64,000 bases of DNA from SSSZ01 sp016790965 (lineage in GTDB: Bacteria > Pseudomonadota > Gammaproteobacteria > Burkholderiales > Rhodocyclaceae), in assembly GCA_016790965.1 (NCBI GenBank), contig JAEUNZ010000026.1:25814-89813 (forward strand). The letters run 5' to 3'. This document shows positions 48,987-57,062 of the stretch, piece after piece; within the stretch, counting starts at the first letter, position 1, and every line of letters begins with the position of its first letter. The position numbers were made by a program, and so were the translations under genes. The notes beneath the pieces were generated by a model. The model worked only from the letters and a program-made list of their open reading frames with translations. It ran no database searches and had not been told where the DNA came from.

Positions 48987-50519
48987 TCAGTGCGGGTGCG
49001 TTGCCGGCGCGGCAGCCGGTCTCATCGAAGTGATCACCCACTCGCCCGGTTTCCGCTCGACGAACTCGATGGCGACCTGGCTCCCCGGCGAGATGTTTTG
49101 TACCAGCGCCGGATTTGCCAGGACGAAATCCATCTTCATCGCCGGCCAGTTGAGGCTGGCCACCGGACCATGGCTGACCGTGACCGCACCGGAGGCAGCG
49201 TCCACCGCGTTCAGGATGCCTTCGGCCTGGTGCCCCACCGTGGCCGGCTTCGTGGTTTCCGCTGCCTGCAGGCCGGAGAGGGCGGCCTTCAAGTTGCTTT
49301 CGGCATCGATGAGAAAGTTGGCGGAAACCACCACCGTCTCGCCTTCCTGGATGCCGTCCAGCACCTGGACGAAATCGCCGCCGCGGGCGCCGAGCTTGAC
49401 CGGGCGGGGCTCGAAGCGGCCTTCGCCGAGTTGGACCAGCACCACCTGGCGCTGGCCGCTGTCGATCACCGCCGAGGCGGGCACGGCAACGACCGGCGCC
49501 TTGCCGCCGATGGGGATCTCGACGTCCGCGTACATGGCGGGTTTGAGTCGGCCGCCGGGGTTGGCCAGTTCGATGCGGACCGGTACGGTGCGCGTCTCCG
49601 CCTTCAGCATGGGGTAGACATAGGCGATGCTGCCCTCGAAGGCCTCGCCCGGGTAGGCGTTGATGCGTACCGTGGCCTTCTGGCCGGGACGGAGACTGCC
49701 GATGTCCTGCTCGAAAACGTCGGCCTGGACCCAGACCGCCGAAATGTCCGCGACCTGGAAGAGGGTTTCGCCGGGCATGAAGCGCATGCCCTGGACGGCC
49801 TTCTTTTCGGTGACGATGCCCGCTACCGGCGAGCGGAAGGTGAGAGTGCGCTTGGTTTCGCCGGACTTGGCCAGGGCCTTGACCTGCTCTTCGGAAATGT
49901 CCCAGTTCTTCAGGCGCAGCAGGGCGGATTCGGCCAACTGCCGCATGGCCCCCTGGGCAGCGTCGCCGCCGTCCTTCAAACTGCCCACGCCCTGGGCGGC
50001 GATGGCGTATTCCCGCTGGGCGGAGATCAGCTCGGGACTGTAGACCTCGAACAGGGCCTGGCCACGACCGACCGGCTGGCCGGTCGTATTGACGTACAGG
50101 CGTTCGATGTAGCCCTCGAATTTGGCGGTGACGGCGTAGGTGCGGCGCTCGTCGACCTCGACGCGGCCGCTCGCCCGGACGGACTTGTCCAGGGTCTGCA
50201 GCGTGGCCTGGGCGGTCTTGACGCCCAGCTTCTGAACCTTGGCCGGGCTGAGCTTGACGCTCCCGGCATCGTCGGTCGTTTCCTCTCCTTCATAGACCGG
50301 GATGTAGTCCATCCCCATGGAATCCTTTTTGGGTGTCGGTGAAGTGTCCGGCAGGCCCATGGGGTTGCGGTAGTAGAGGAGTTTCTTGGCCGGCATGCCG
50401 CCTTCGGCCGTGACGGGGGCAGAAGTCGCCGGCTGGCCCGAGGGCGCGAAACGGTAACCTACCCCGACGCCGAGGGTTGCGGCGAGGGCGATGGCAATGA
50501 GCGTCGTGCCGGTTTTCAC
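48987..50519 (-). CDS. cusB: Efflux adaptor CusB with C-terminal CusF-like domain
   Basis: A 510-residue periplasmic membrane-fusion protein. A membrane-anchoring or signal helix opens it. A degenerate metal-binding segment (LLYYRNPMGLPDTSP ... KDSMGMDYIPVY, about residues 49-76) matches the CusB N-terminal methionine site. The barrel-sandwich, helical hairpin and beta-barrel domains follow. The last ~80 residues form a CusF-like OB domain with VSHGPVASLNWPAMKM, keeping His, Trp and two Met ligands. In E. coli CusF is a separate chaperone, so this is a fusion. It overlaps cusC by four bases. Confidence 0.93.
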   Translation of the reverse strand: MKTGTTLIAIALAATLGVGVGYRFAPSGQPATSAPVTAEGGMPAKKLLYYRNPMGLPDTSPTPKKDSMGMDYIPVYEGEETTDDAGSVKLSPAKVQKLGVKTAQATLQTLDKSVRASGRVEVDERRTYAVTAKFEGYIERLYVNTTGQPVGRGQALFEVYSPELISAQREYAIAAQGVGSLKDGGDAAQGAMRQLAESALLRLKNWDISEEQVKALAKSGETKRTLTFRSPVAGIVTEKKAVQGMRFMPGETLFQVADISAVWVQADVFEQDIGSLRPGQKATVRINAYPGEAFEGSIAYVYPMLKAETRTVPVRIELANPGGRLKPAMYADVEIPIGGKAPVVAVPASAVIDSGQRQVVLVQLGEGRFEPRPVKLGARGGDFVQVLDGIQEGETVVVSANFLIDAESNLKAALSGLQAAETTKPATVGHQAEGILNAVDAASGAVTVSHGPVASLNWPAMKMDFVLANPALVQNISPGSQVAIEFVERKPGEWVITSMRPAAAPATHPH

Positions 50520-51787
50520 AGCTCTTCCCCGAGGAGGCGTTCAATTTCGGCCAGGCGAGCCTGCTGGGCGGCCTGGGAACGGATGAGGCTCAGCTTGGCC
50601 CCGCGGATCTGCTTCTGAGCGTCGAGCAGGGTGGCGAAGTCCACCTTGCCCGTTTCATACCCGGCGAGAGCCGCCTTGAAGGCCAGCTCCGCCTGCGGCA
50701 GCTGGCGGGTGGCGGTGATGCGTTCGGTGGCCCGAGCAGCTTCCAGATTGGCTGCCGCCGCCGCTACGTCGCCGAGAAGCCGGTGGCCGAGAGCCTCCTT
50801 GCGGGCCTGGGCCGCTTCCAGCATGCGCTCCGCCTCGCGCTCCTGGGCTCGGCGAGTTCCCTGCTGCAGGGGAATCGCGACCTCGAACATCAGGCTCCAG
50901 CTGTCCACGCGGTTCTGCACTTGCATGGGAACCAAGCCGACGGTGAGATCGGGATAGCGGTTGCGGTAGGTGAGATCGCGCCCTTTTTCCGCTGCGTTGA
51001 TCCGGGCGCTCTCGATCGCCAGCTGGGGATTGTTGGCCTGCAGGCGTTCGGCCAGGGCTGCGGGATCGAGTATGGCAGCCGGGGGCAGGGTGCGCAGAGC
51101 GACCGGGTCGGCCAGCAGCGCTTTGGCGGGTCGCGCGAGCATGGCGTTGATGAACACCATCTGGTGGTGACGTTCGCTTTCCATGGCGACGAATTCGGCT
51201 TCCAGACTGCTCTTTTCCACCTGGGCGCGGATGGCGTCCTGTTGCGGTGCCAGTCCTCCCGCATAGCGCGCTTGGGCGATGCGCTCCAGGCGGTCGGTGA
51301 GGTCGATGTTTTCGCGGATCAGGTCAAGGGTATGGCTGGAAAGCCAGTATTCGGCGTAAAGGGCCTTGATGCGGCCAGCGATCTCGGCCCAGGCATCCCC
51401 CGCCTTGCCACGAGCGGCGTCGGCCTCGGCAGCGGCGGCCTCGCGCTTCAAGTCGCGCTTGCCCCAGAAGGGCAAGGGCTGCATGAGGGTGTACTTGGTA
51501 TCGCCCGTGCGGCCGGGCAACAGGGTCGGATTCTGGCTGCCGTTGCGGGTGATGTTTTCCAGTTCGAGTCGGAAGACAGGGTCGGGCAGAGCCCCCGCGG
51601 GGCCTACCCTTTCGGCCGCCGCATCGGCTTCCAGGCGAACCATGCGCAGATCCGGACTGCCCTCTCGCGCGGCAGCCAGCAGGCTTTCCACTGTTGCGCC
51701 GGGGAGTGTATCCGCGGTGGCGGCGGGGAGGGCGAAGAAGCCGGCAGCAAACAGCGTGGCGAGAAGGAGAAGCGATGGACGGGCCAT
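50516..51787 (-). CDS. cusC: TolC-family outer-membrane channel CusC
   Basis: A 423-residue outer-membrane efflux protein with signal LLLLATLFAAGFFALPAATA. Two long coiled-coil repeats (about residues 35-230 and 245-420) contain typical OEP motifs: RLEADAAAERVGPAGALPDP, LNALYAEYWLS-like hydrophobic helix and LIRSQAAQQARLAEIERLLG at the end. It forms the exit duct for CusBA. The gene sits between the CusF-like gene (four bases after its stop) and cusB (four-base overlap). Confidence 0.9.
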   Translation of the reverse strand: MARPSLLLLATLFAAGFFALPAATADTLPGATVESLLAAAREGSPDLRMVRLEADAAAERVGPAGALPDPVFRLELENITRNGSQNPTLLPGRTGDTKYTLMQPLPFWGKRDLKREAAAAEADAARGKAGDAWAEIAGRIKALYAEYWLSSHTLDLIRENIDLTDRLERIAQARYAGGLAPQQDAIRAQVEKSSLEAEFVAMESERHHQMVFINAMLARPAKALLADPVALRTLPPAAILDPAALAERLQANNPQLAIESARINAAEKGRDLTYRNRYPDLTVGLVPMQVQNRVDSWSLMFEVAIPLQQGTRRAQEREAERMLEAAQARKEALGHRLLGDVAAAAANLEAARATERITATRQLPQAELAFKAALAGYETGKVDFATLLDAQKQIRGAKLSLIRSQAAQQARLAEIERLLGEEL

Positions 51788-51791
51788 GACC

Positions 51792-52118
51792 CTATTTGGC
51801 GAGTTCGTATCGGCTGACGATGGCGTTGCCGCCCTTAAGCTCGGCGGCGAAGCGAATCTTATCGCCGGGTTTCAGTTTGTCCAGCCAGGCCTTGTCGGCG
51901 ACGCCAAAAGCCATGGTCATGGGAGGCATGCCGATGCTGTCCAGTTTGCCATGCTGGATGACCACCTCGCCGGCTGCTTTGTCCACCTTCTTGATCAGGC
52001 CATCGGTCAGTGGCGCTGCTGCGGTCTGCTTGGCGGTTTGGGCGCCGTGGTCATGACCGTCTGCGGCGATGGCGGACATTGCGAAGGCGAGCGATGCGAC
52101 GAAGGCGAAATGATGCAT
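51792..52118 (-). CDS. cusF: CusF-like periplasmic copper-binding protein
   Basis: A 108-residue secreted protein. The start ATG at 52118 is set by the signal peptide (HHFAFVASLAFAMSAIAA). A His/Asp-rich linker (DGHDHGAQ) precedes the OB-fold domain with VIQHGKLDSIGMPPMTMAFG and KPGDKIRF. Metal ligands His, Met and Met of CusF are kept, but the stacking tryptophan is replaced by methionine (GMPPMTM instead of NWPEMTM). It is the first gene of the cusFCBA run and likely hands Cu(I) to the pump. Confidence 0.88.
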   Translation of the reverse strand: MHHFAFVASLAFAMSAIAADGHDHGAQTAKQTAAAPLTDGLIKKVDKAAGEVVIQHGKLDSIGMPPMTMAFGVADKAWLDKLKPGDKIRFAAELKGGNAIVSRYELAK

Positions 52119-52633
52119 GGTGGTTTTCCGGGGTTGGAACAGTGGGGACATGATGCCGAAGGCCGGTCGTCGGCAGGCTGACGGCCGCATTACGTGTTTG
52201 TAATCCGGGCTTGCAGGGAAGGTTTCGGATCACCGCAGAAATCCGAGCAGCCTTGCTTCCAGGGCGAGCGGCTTCGGCGATCGGCTTCGGAGTGAATCGG
52301 GCGCGGGGCGCGGCGGTGCTCCCGGCCCGGAAGCAAGTCCGATCCGGGGTAAGGGTAGGGAGAGATTCCGCGCAGCGGCTGCACCAATTTGGCGGCTGGG
52401 CACCCGGGGGCTCACCCAAACTGTGCGTTACTTGGTAGCGGCGTCCATCGTCTGGGGAAATTACCCGACTGATTTTCTTGGTTTTTCTCTTTGACTGATC
52501 GGGTGGACCAAATATTGCCTTGATCATTGCGTGCATCGCGAGGGTTCTGAAGGAATTCTGAGCCTGAGCGCATGCAGGCGCTGAAACCTGGCGCAAGCTC
52601 GGATCATCTGCATTGCCCTCGAAAGGAGATGCC
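52119..52633. other. Regulatory region between cusF and the CBS gene, 515 bases
   Basis: No conserved gene. The left end carries an inverted repeat (52189-52204) that may be a copper-responsive operator for cusFCBA. The middle (52210-52440) is GC-rich with several short hairpins. I could not assign it to a known riboswitch or RNA. The right end has TTGACT at 52491 and TATTGC at 52513 (16-base spacer), a weak promoter candidate for the CBS gene, and AAAGGAGAT before its ATG. Confidence 0.5.
52189..52204. promoter_or_regulatory. Inverted repeat, possible copper-responsive operator
   Basis: ATTAC-GTGTTT-GTAAT, a perfect 5+5 palindrome with a six-base spacer, 71 bases upstream of the cusF start. 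It resembles the TTAC/GTAA half-sites reported for CopR/CusR-type response regulators. The regulator gene is not in the window. Confidence 0.4.
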
Positions 52634-53068
52634 ATGCCCCATCGTTCGATTCGTGAAGTCATCGGCCACCGGCCCTTCCCCACAGTTCTGCCTACCAACT
52701 CCATTCGCGAATGCGCCTACCTGATGAAGGAGTGGCGGTCCTCTGCCGTCCTCGTGGTCAAGGACGACAAGCTTCTCGGCATCTTGACCGAGCGAGACAT
52801 CGTGTTCCGCTGCGTCGCCCTGGATTGCCCCATGGACAGCTTGCGCGTCTGGAGCGTGATGACCAAGGATCCGCAGACCATCCACAAGGACAAACCCTTT
52901 GGTCACGCCTTGCATCTCATGTATGAAGGCGGTTTTCGACATCTGCCGGTCGTCGACGATCTGGGCAAGGTGGTTGGTCTGCTGGCCGCTCAGGACGCGT
53001 TGATGCTGGATGCTCGGCAGCTCGAAGAGGATTTGGTTCGCCGCGAAGACATCGCGGTCATTCTTTGA
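52634..53068 (+). CDS. CBS-domain protein (tandem pair)
   Basis: A 144-residue cytoplasmic protein made of two CBS motifs (about residues 10-65 and 75-135). The first has VLPTNSIRECAYLMKEWRSS, VVKDDKLLGILTERDIVFR. The second has MTKDPQTIHKDKPFGHALHL and FRHLPVVDDLGKVVGLLAAQD. Such Bateman modules bind adenine nucleotides and act as energy or redox sensors. A strong Shine-Dalgarno (AAAGGAGAT) sets the start at 52634. It stands alone and is followed by a terminator. Confidence 0.9.
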   Translation: MPHRSIREVIGHRPFPTVLPTNSIRECAYLMKEWRSSAVLVVKDDKLLGILTERDIVFRCVALDCPMDSLRVWSVMTKDPQTIHKDKPFGHALHLMYEGGFRHLPVVDDLGKVVGLLAAQDALMLDARQLEEDLVRREDIAVIL

Positions 53069-53158
53069 ATTTCGTCGGGTCGGGCCAATTCCAGGCAATG
53101 CTCGACCTGCGACCCCGAAATTAGTCTCCTCCGCTCTCCCTACGCAAGTAGGATTGGC

Positions 53159-53183
53159 ACCCGCCGCAAGGCGGGTCTTTTTT
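53159..53183 (+). terminator. Intrinsic terminator after the CBS gene
   Basis: Stem ACCCGCC (53159-53165), loop GCAA, stem GGCGGGT (53170-53176), then C and TTTTTT. The U-tract exists only on the plus strand. The convergent minus-strand gene ends at 53225. Confidence 0.85.
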
Positions 53184-53224
53184 CCAGCCCAGCCTGCTGA
53201 AATCGCCGGATCCCAAGAGAAGCC

Positions 53225-53818
53225 CTAGGCAGCACTCCGTCTCCTCATCCACGCCCACACGCCGGCCAGCGCCAGACCGGCCACGAGTCCACCCACGCCG
53301 GCCACCACGGCCATGTGCTCCAGTTCGGCGATCAACACGTTGTTGAAGGTATTGGTCGAAAGATTGAGCGCCACGATTTTCCAATTGCCTTCGACCTTGC
53401 GCAGGCTGACAGTCCAACGGGAGTCGAAACGGAAGACCGAGCGGTGATGGGGGGTGAATTCGTCGGCAGTGGTGCCGTGGGCGACTGCAAAGTCGCCGTA
53501 GAAGGTGGCGGGGCCTGCGATCTTGGGGTGGGTGGAATACTTGCTCAGAATGGTGCCCGGGGTGTCGCCCACCATGCGCTTGAAGTAAGCGCGTACTTCG
53601 TCTGGACCAATGGAAACTTCTGCGTTCAGCCAGGTGACGACGGCCTTTTCGTCGATGTGCCTGGCCATCAGTTCGACATTGGCGTCGTTGATGCCGCTCT
53701 CCACGTCCTTGAGGATGGCCAGGAGCGCCTTGCGGTCTGCGGCGCGTTCGTCTTCGGCAGCCTGGACGGTGGAGGCGATGCCAAGGCAAAGGATCAGGGC
53801 GATGAAAAGAGAGCGCAT
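53225..53818 (-). CDS. Exported NTF2/SnoaL-like protein with C-terminal membrane anchor
   Basis: A 197-residue protein with signal peptide SLFIALILCLGIASTVQA. The middle (about residues 25-150) has the pattern of the NTF2-like/SnoaL fold: an initial helix (KALLAILKDVESGINDAN), TWLNAEVSIGPDEVRAYF, and FRFDSRWTVSLRKVEGNWKI. The C-terminal helix VVAGVGGLVAGLALAGVWAW plus MRRRSAA is a membrane anchor. It follows the YnbD-like gene with four bases between them, so it is the third gene of that operon. Its function is unknown. Confidence 0.65.
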   Translation of the reverse strand: MRSLFIALILCLGIASTVQAAEDERAADRKALLAILKDVESGINDANVELMARHIDEKAVVTWLNAEVSIGPDEVRAYFKRMVGDTPGTILSKYSTHPKIAGPATFYGDFAVAHGTTADEFTPHHRSVFRFDSRWTVSLRKVEGNWKIVALNLSTNTFNNVLIAELEHMAVVAGVGGLVAGLALAGVWAWMRRRSAA

Positions 53819-53822
53819 GGGC

Positions 53823-55193
53823 TTACTCCTGGGTGTGGGGGACGGCGGATGAGGTGGAAGAAGTCTGCCCAAGGGCGCCCGGGGAAGCAAGGACGGCCAG
53901 AGCCTGGCAGTGCGCCTGTCCAAGCACCGTCCGGGGGCGCGCTTGCCTGATGCGGGCGATCGCATCGCCAACGTCTTTCGACCGGCCGCTCCATAGCAGC
54001 CAGGCTGCAACGGCGCAGGCGCTGCGGGAGTAGCCCAGGGCGCAATAGACCAGTACGGGGCCGTGGGGGCGCAGGGACTCGATGGCTGCCGCAGCGCTGG
54101 CCAGATCGGCGGGCTGCGGGGGGGCGAGGTCCAGCCAGGGCAGGCTGATGCGCAGCGCCGGGCCGCCGGGGGGCGGCAGTTCGGGGGCCAGGTCGAGCAG
54201 GGCGGCGAAGCGCTGCCCGCGCAGCTCGCGGGCGCCGGGATGGCGGCCCAGCCAGACCCCGTCGGCGATGGCGACCGGCCGGGGTGCGCCCCGGGTCCAT
54301 AGACGGGAGTTGATTCGGGCTGCCAGGGTGTACGGGGCCAGGAGCCAGGCCGCCGCAATGGAGGGACTGCCGTCACCCTCCCGGAAGACGCTGGCGCCCA
54401 GGCCACGGTAGGCCAGGGCCACAGCAGCCAGGGAAAGCGCTGGCCACAGCAGCCACAGGCTCCAGCCCCCCCGGGCGCCGGTCAGGGCGAGGGTGGTGCA
54501 GATCAGGGCCCCCAGACCGTAGTGGCGGGCGAGGCGCCGACGCTGCGGATCGCTGCAGGGCTGCCAGCGAGGGCGGGGGCCTTGGTCGGGAAAGAGCCAG
54601 AGGCAGAGCAGGCCGACTGCCGCGCCGCTGGGCAGGTCGACGAAGTGGTGCTGGCCAGTGGTCAGGGTGGAAAGCGCGATGAGCAGGGCCCAGGCGCCGG
54701 CCAAGCCGCGGGCCGGTCCGCGCAGCCGCGGGGCGAAGCGGGCCCAGACGATGAGCAGCAGGCTGATGTGCAGGGCGGGCGCCTGATTGTAGGGCTTGTC
54801 GAAAGCGCTCAGGGCGTCGAAGAGTAGGGACCAGGGAGCGTCGACGGCTGGGCGTTGCGAGGTGTTGCGCAGGGGAAAGGCGAGGAAGCAGGCGACGCTG
54901 ATCGCCTGGGCGCCGAGGAGACGCAGGCCGTGGGTGTCGACTTCGCGCCGGCTGCGGCAGGCCAGGAAGGAGAGCGCGTAGAGCAGGTCGATGGACCAGT
55001 AGGGCAGGATGGTCCAGGGCAGGAAGGGAAGGCTCGCCTCCCAGGGGAAGACGAGGCTGCGGGTGACGCCCCGGGCGTCCGCCAGGGCATTGGCGCCGCC
55101 ATAGGAGAGAAAGAACAAGGGACCGAGGAAGGCCATCCAGGCGAGCGCGCGCCCCCAGGGCAGGGGCTGGGCTGGCGGGGCGGCGCCGCTCAC
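53823..55193 (-). CDS. ynbD: PAP2 phosphatase fused to a dual-specificity-type phosphatase (YnbD-like)
   Basis: A 456-residue membrane protein. The N-terminal ~230 residues hold about six hydrophobic segments of the PAP2 superfamily with the active-site pieces PYNQAPALHISLLLI and LTTGQHHFVDLPSG. After an internal membrane pair, the C-terminal ~140 residues have the cysteine phosphatase loop VYCALGYSRSA (C-x5-R), preceded by LDLAPELPPPGGPALRISLP. This order matches E. coli YnbD. It overlaps the YnbC-like gene by four bases. A role in phospholipid head-group or isoprenyl phosphate turnover is inferred. Confidence 0.85.
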   Translation of the reverse strand: MSGAAPPAQPLPWGRALAWMAFLGPLFFLSYGGANALADARGVTRSLVFPWEASLPFLPWTILPYWSIDLLYALSFLACRSRREVDTHGLRLLGAQAISVACFLAFPLRNTSQRPAVDAPWSLLFDALSAFDKPYNQAPALHISLLLIVWARFAPRLRGPARGLAGAWALLIALSTLTTGQHHFVDLPSGAAVGLLCLWLFPDQGPRPRWQPCSDPQRRRLARHYGLGALICTTLALTGARGGWSLWLLWPALSLAAVALAYRGLGASVFREGDGSPSIAAAWLLAPYTLAARINSRLWTRGAPRPVAIADGVWLGRHPGARELRGQRFAALLDLAPELPPPGGPALRISLPWLDLAPPQPADLASAAAAIESLRPHGPVLVYCALGYSRSACAVAAWLLWSGRSKDVGDAIARIRQARPRTVLGQAHCQALAVLASPGALGQTSSTSSAVPHTQE

Positions 55194-56950
55194 GGCCCGG
55201 GCCTGCGGCGGGCCAGGGAGACGGTGAATATGCCCCAGCGGTCGATGCGCTGCTCAAGTTTTTCGAATCCCGCCGCGGCGACCAGTTGGTCCAGTTCCGC
55301 CTGGCTGCGGCGGCGCATGACCCAGGGACGCCCCTCCCGGTGGCTGGTCAGGGCACGGGCGATGAGTTCCAGTTGCGGGTGCCAGGGCTGGCCCGTGTAG
55401 ATGAGATAAGCCCCGGGTTCGACGGCCGCGGCTAGACCGGCCAGGGACTCCCGCACCGGTCCGTTATCGGGGAAGAGTTCGTAGAGGCCGGAGACGATGG
55501 CCACGCCGACCTGGGGCGTCAGGGCAGCAAGGGCCTGCCGGTCGAAGGCGTCGCCTTCCTCGAAGCGGCCGATGTCGTCGTAGCCCCGTTCGCTGAGCAG
55601 CGTGCGCCCAGCGGTCACGTTGCGGGGGCTGAAATCCCGCAAGAGCAGGGCGGCGGGGCGCACGGGGGCGGCGGCCACCGCGTCGAGAACGTAGCGTCCG
55701 TGGCCGGCGGCGATGTCGAGCACGCGCGCTGGACGGCCTTCCTCGGCGAGGCGGGCCAGGGCGCGCAGGATCAGTTCCTCCAAATGACGCTTGCGTTCCC
55801 GGATGCCGCGCCAGCCGATGGCGTCGAGGTAGGTCCGATCGATGAAGCGCCCCAAGGGGCCCCAGCCCGTGGCCTGGTTGCGGTAGATGTAATCCAGGGT
55901 GCAGCCGGAATCGAAGCCGGTGTCCCGGCCCAGCTTGAGGCCTCTGGAAAGCAGGGCGCCGAAGCGGAGTCCGGCGCGGGTGATCGCCCAGTAGAGGCCC
56001 CGGGGCGAATAGGGCGGCAGCGGTGCGGCCAGGGCGGTGGCCTCATCGTGGGTGGGGCCCTGGCGGTCTGCCTGGCCGAGGTCCACGGGGGCCGGGGGCG
56101 CCGCGAAGCGTTCGCAGATGAAGCGGCGCACCGCGGCCACTGCCGGGGCGCGATCCCGCTCGCCCAGGGTGTCGTGGAAAAAGTCGGGAAAGACGTGGCG
56201 TTCCTTCACCAGGCTGCCCAGAGTCTCGAAATAGGCGTGCTGGGGGCCGGGATGGACGACCCAGTCGCGGCCGGACAGCAGCATCTGGGTGGGCAGGGTG
56301 ACGGTCGCTGCGTCGGCGACGATGCGTTCGGCCACCTCGTAAAGTTCGAGCAGGATATTGGCCGAGATCGAGCGGCTGATGAGGGGGTCGCTTTCGTAGT
56401 CGGCCTGGCGTGCGGCGTCCTGGGTGAGAAAGCGGGCCTTCACATAACTGGTGACGAAGAAATTGCCGCGCAGCGCGCGCCAGAGGCGCAGTCCGGGGCG
56501 GGCCAGGGGGACGTAGAGCTTGACCTTGAAGGCCGGCGCCGCCAGCACCTGGCAGCGTAGGGGCGGTGCGTAATCGTGCACCCAGGCGGCAGCGGCCACG
56601 GCGCCGACGCTCTGGGCCACCACGGCCATGTCCTGGAGGGCGATGCCGTGGCGGGAGCGGATGTGGTCCGCGAAGGTCTGCATGTCGCGCACGGTGAAAT
56701 CCAGCCCCGGCGCGTAGCCGCGGGGGCCGGGGGAGCGGCCGTGGCCCCGGGCGTCCCAGGCGAAGATATCGAAGTCGGGGAGGTCAAGTTCGTCGGCCAG
56801 GTGACCCATGCGTGCCGAGTGCTCGTGGCCGCGGTGGAAGAGCAGGACCGCTCCTTGGCGTGGACCGCTGGCGGGCCAATGGCGGTAGAACAGCGCCACG
56901 CCGTCGTGGGTGGTGAAGGTGGATTCGAGGACGGGGCGGGGTGCGGGCAT
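55190..56950 (-). CDS. ynbC: Alpha/beta hydrolase fused to SAM-dependent methyltransferase (YnbC-like)
   Basis: A 586-residue fusion. The N-terminal ~290 residues are a serine hydrolase of the monoacylglycerol-lipase type: FTTHDGVALFYRHWP, LFHRGHEHSARMGHL, the WDARGHGRSPGPRGYAPG segment and the nucleophile elbow VAQSVGAV. The C-terminal ~250 residues are a methyltransferase with VLDIAAGHGRYVLDAV, LRDFSPRNV and GLYELFPDN. The arrangement matches E. coli YnbC. In E. coli ynbA and ynbB (a CDP-alcohol transferase and a CdsA-like protein) precede it. They are missing here. No clear Shine-Dalgarno precedes the ATG, and a terminator hairpin ends nine bases upstream of it. Confidence 0.85.
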   Translation of the reverse strand: MPAPRPVLESTFTTHDGVALFYRHWPASGPRQGAVLLFHRGHEHSARMGHLADELDLPDFDIFAWDARGHGRSPGPRGYAPGLDFTVRDMQTFADHIRSRHGIALQDMAVVAQSVGAVAAAAWVHDYAPPLRCQVLAAPAFKVKLYVPLARPGLRLWRALRGNFFVTSYVKARFLTQDAARQADYESDPLISRSISANILLELYEVAERIVADAATVTLPTQMLLSGRDWVVHPGPQHAYFETLGSLVKERHVFPDFFHDTLGERDRAPAVAAVRRFICERFAAPPAPVDLGQADRQGPTHDEATALAAPLPPYSPRGLYWAITRAGLRFGALLSRGLKLGRDTGFDSGCTLDYIYRNQATGWGPLGRFIDRTYLDAIGWRGIRERKRHLEELILRALARLAEEGRPARVLDIAAGHGRYVLDAVAAAPVRPAALLLRDFSPRNVTAGRTLLSERGYDDIGRFEEGDAFDRQALAALTPQVGVAIVSGLYELFPDNGPVRESLAGLAAAVEPGAYLIYTGQPWHPQLELIARALTSHREGRPWVMRRRSQAELDQLVAAAGFEKLEQRIDRWGIFTVSLARRRPGP

Positions 56951-56958
56951 GGCAGGAG

Positions 56959-56979
56959 AAAACCCGGCTGGGCCGGGTT
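56959..56979 (-). terminator. Terminator-like hairpin between the Hcp-repeat gene and ynbC
   Basis: On the minus strand: AACCCGGC (56979-56972), loop CCA, GCCGGGTT (56968-56961), then TTC. It probably ends transcripts of the large repeat gene, whose stop is at 57063. It sits directly in front of the ynbC start codon at 56950. Confidence 0.65.
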
Positions 56980-57062
56980 GGGGGGCAGTGCAGAGGGCTG
57001 GATTATGCCGGCTTGCCGGCCGGCCCGGGAGGGTGGAGGCTAGCCGGGCCGCCGGTGTCGCG

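Noticed and set aside
46149..50342. Very long open frame on the plus strand opposite cusA and cusB
   Set aside because: High-GC antisense frame. The product is His/Gly/Asp-rich low complexity without domains, while the minus strand encodes full-length CusA and CusB.
52300..52440. Possible riboswitch or structured leader (CTGGGCACCCGGGGGCTCAC)
   Set aside because: Hairpins can be drawn, but no conserved core of a known riboswitch class could be matched by eye.
52051..52704. A 217-codon minus-strand frame crossing the cusF-CBS gap
   Set aside because: It overlaps the signal region of cusF and the CBS gene start, has no recognisable domain, and the composition is not like the neighbours' codon use.
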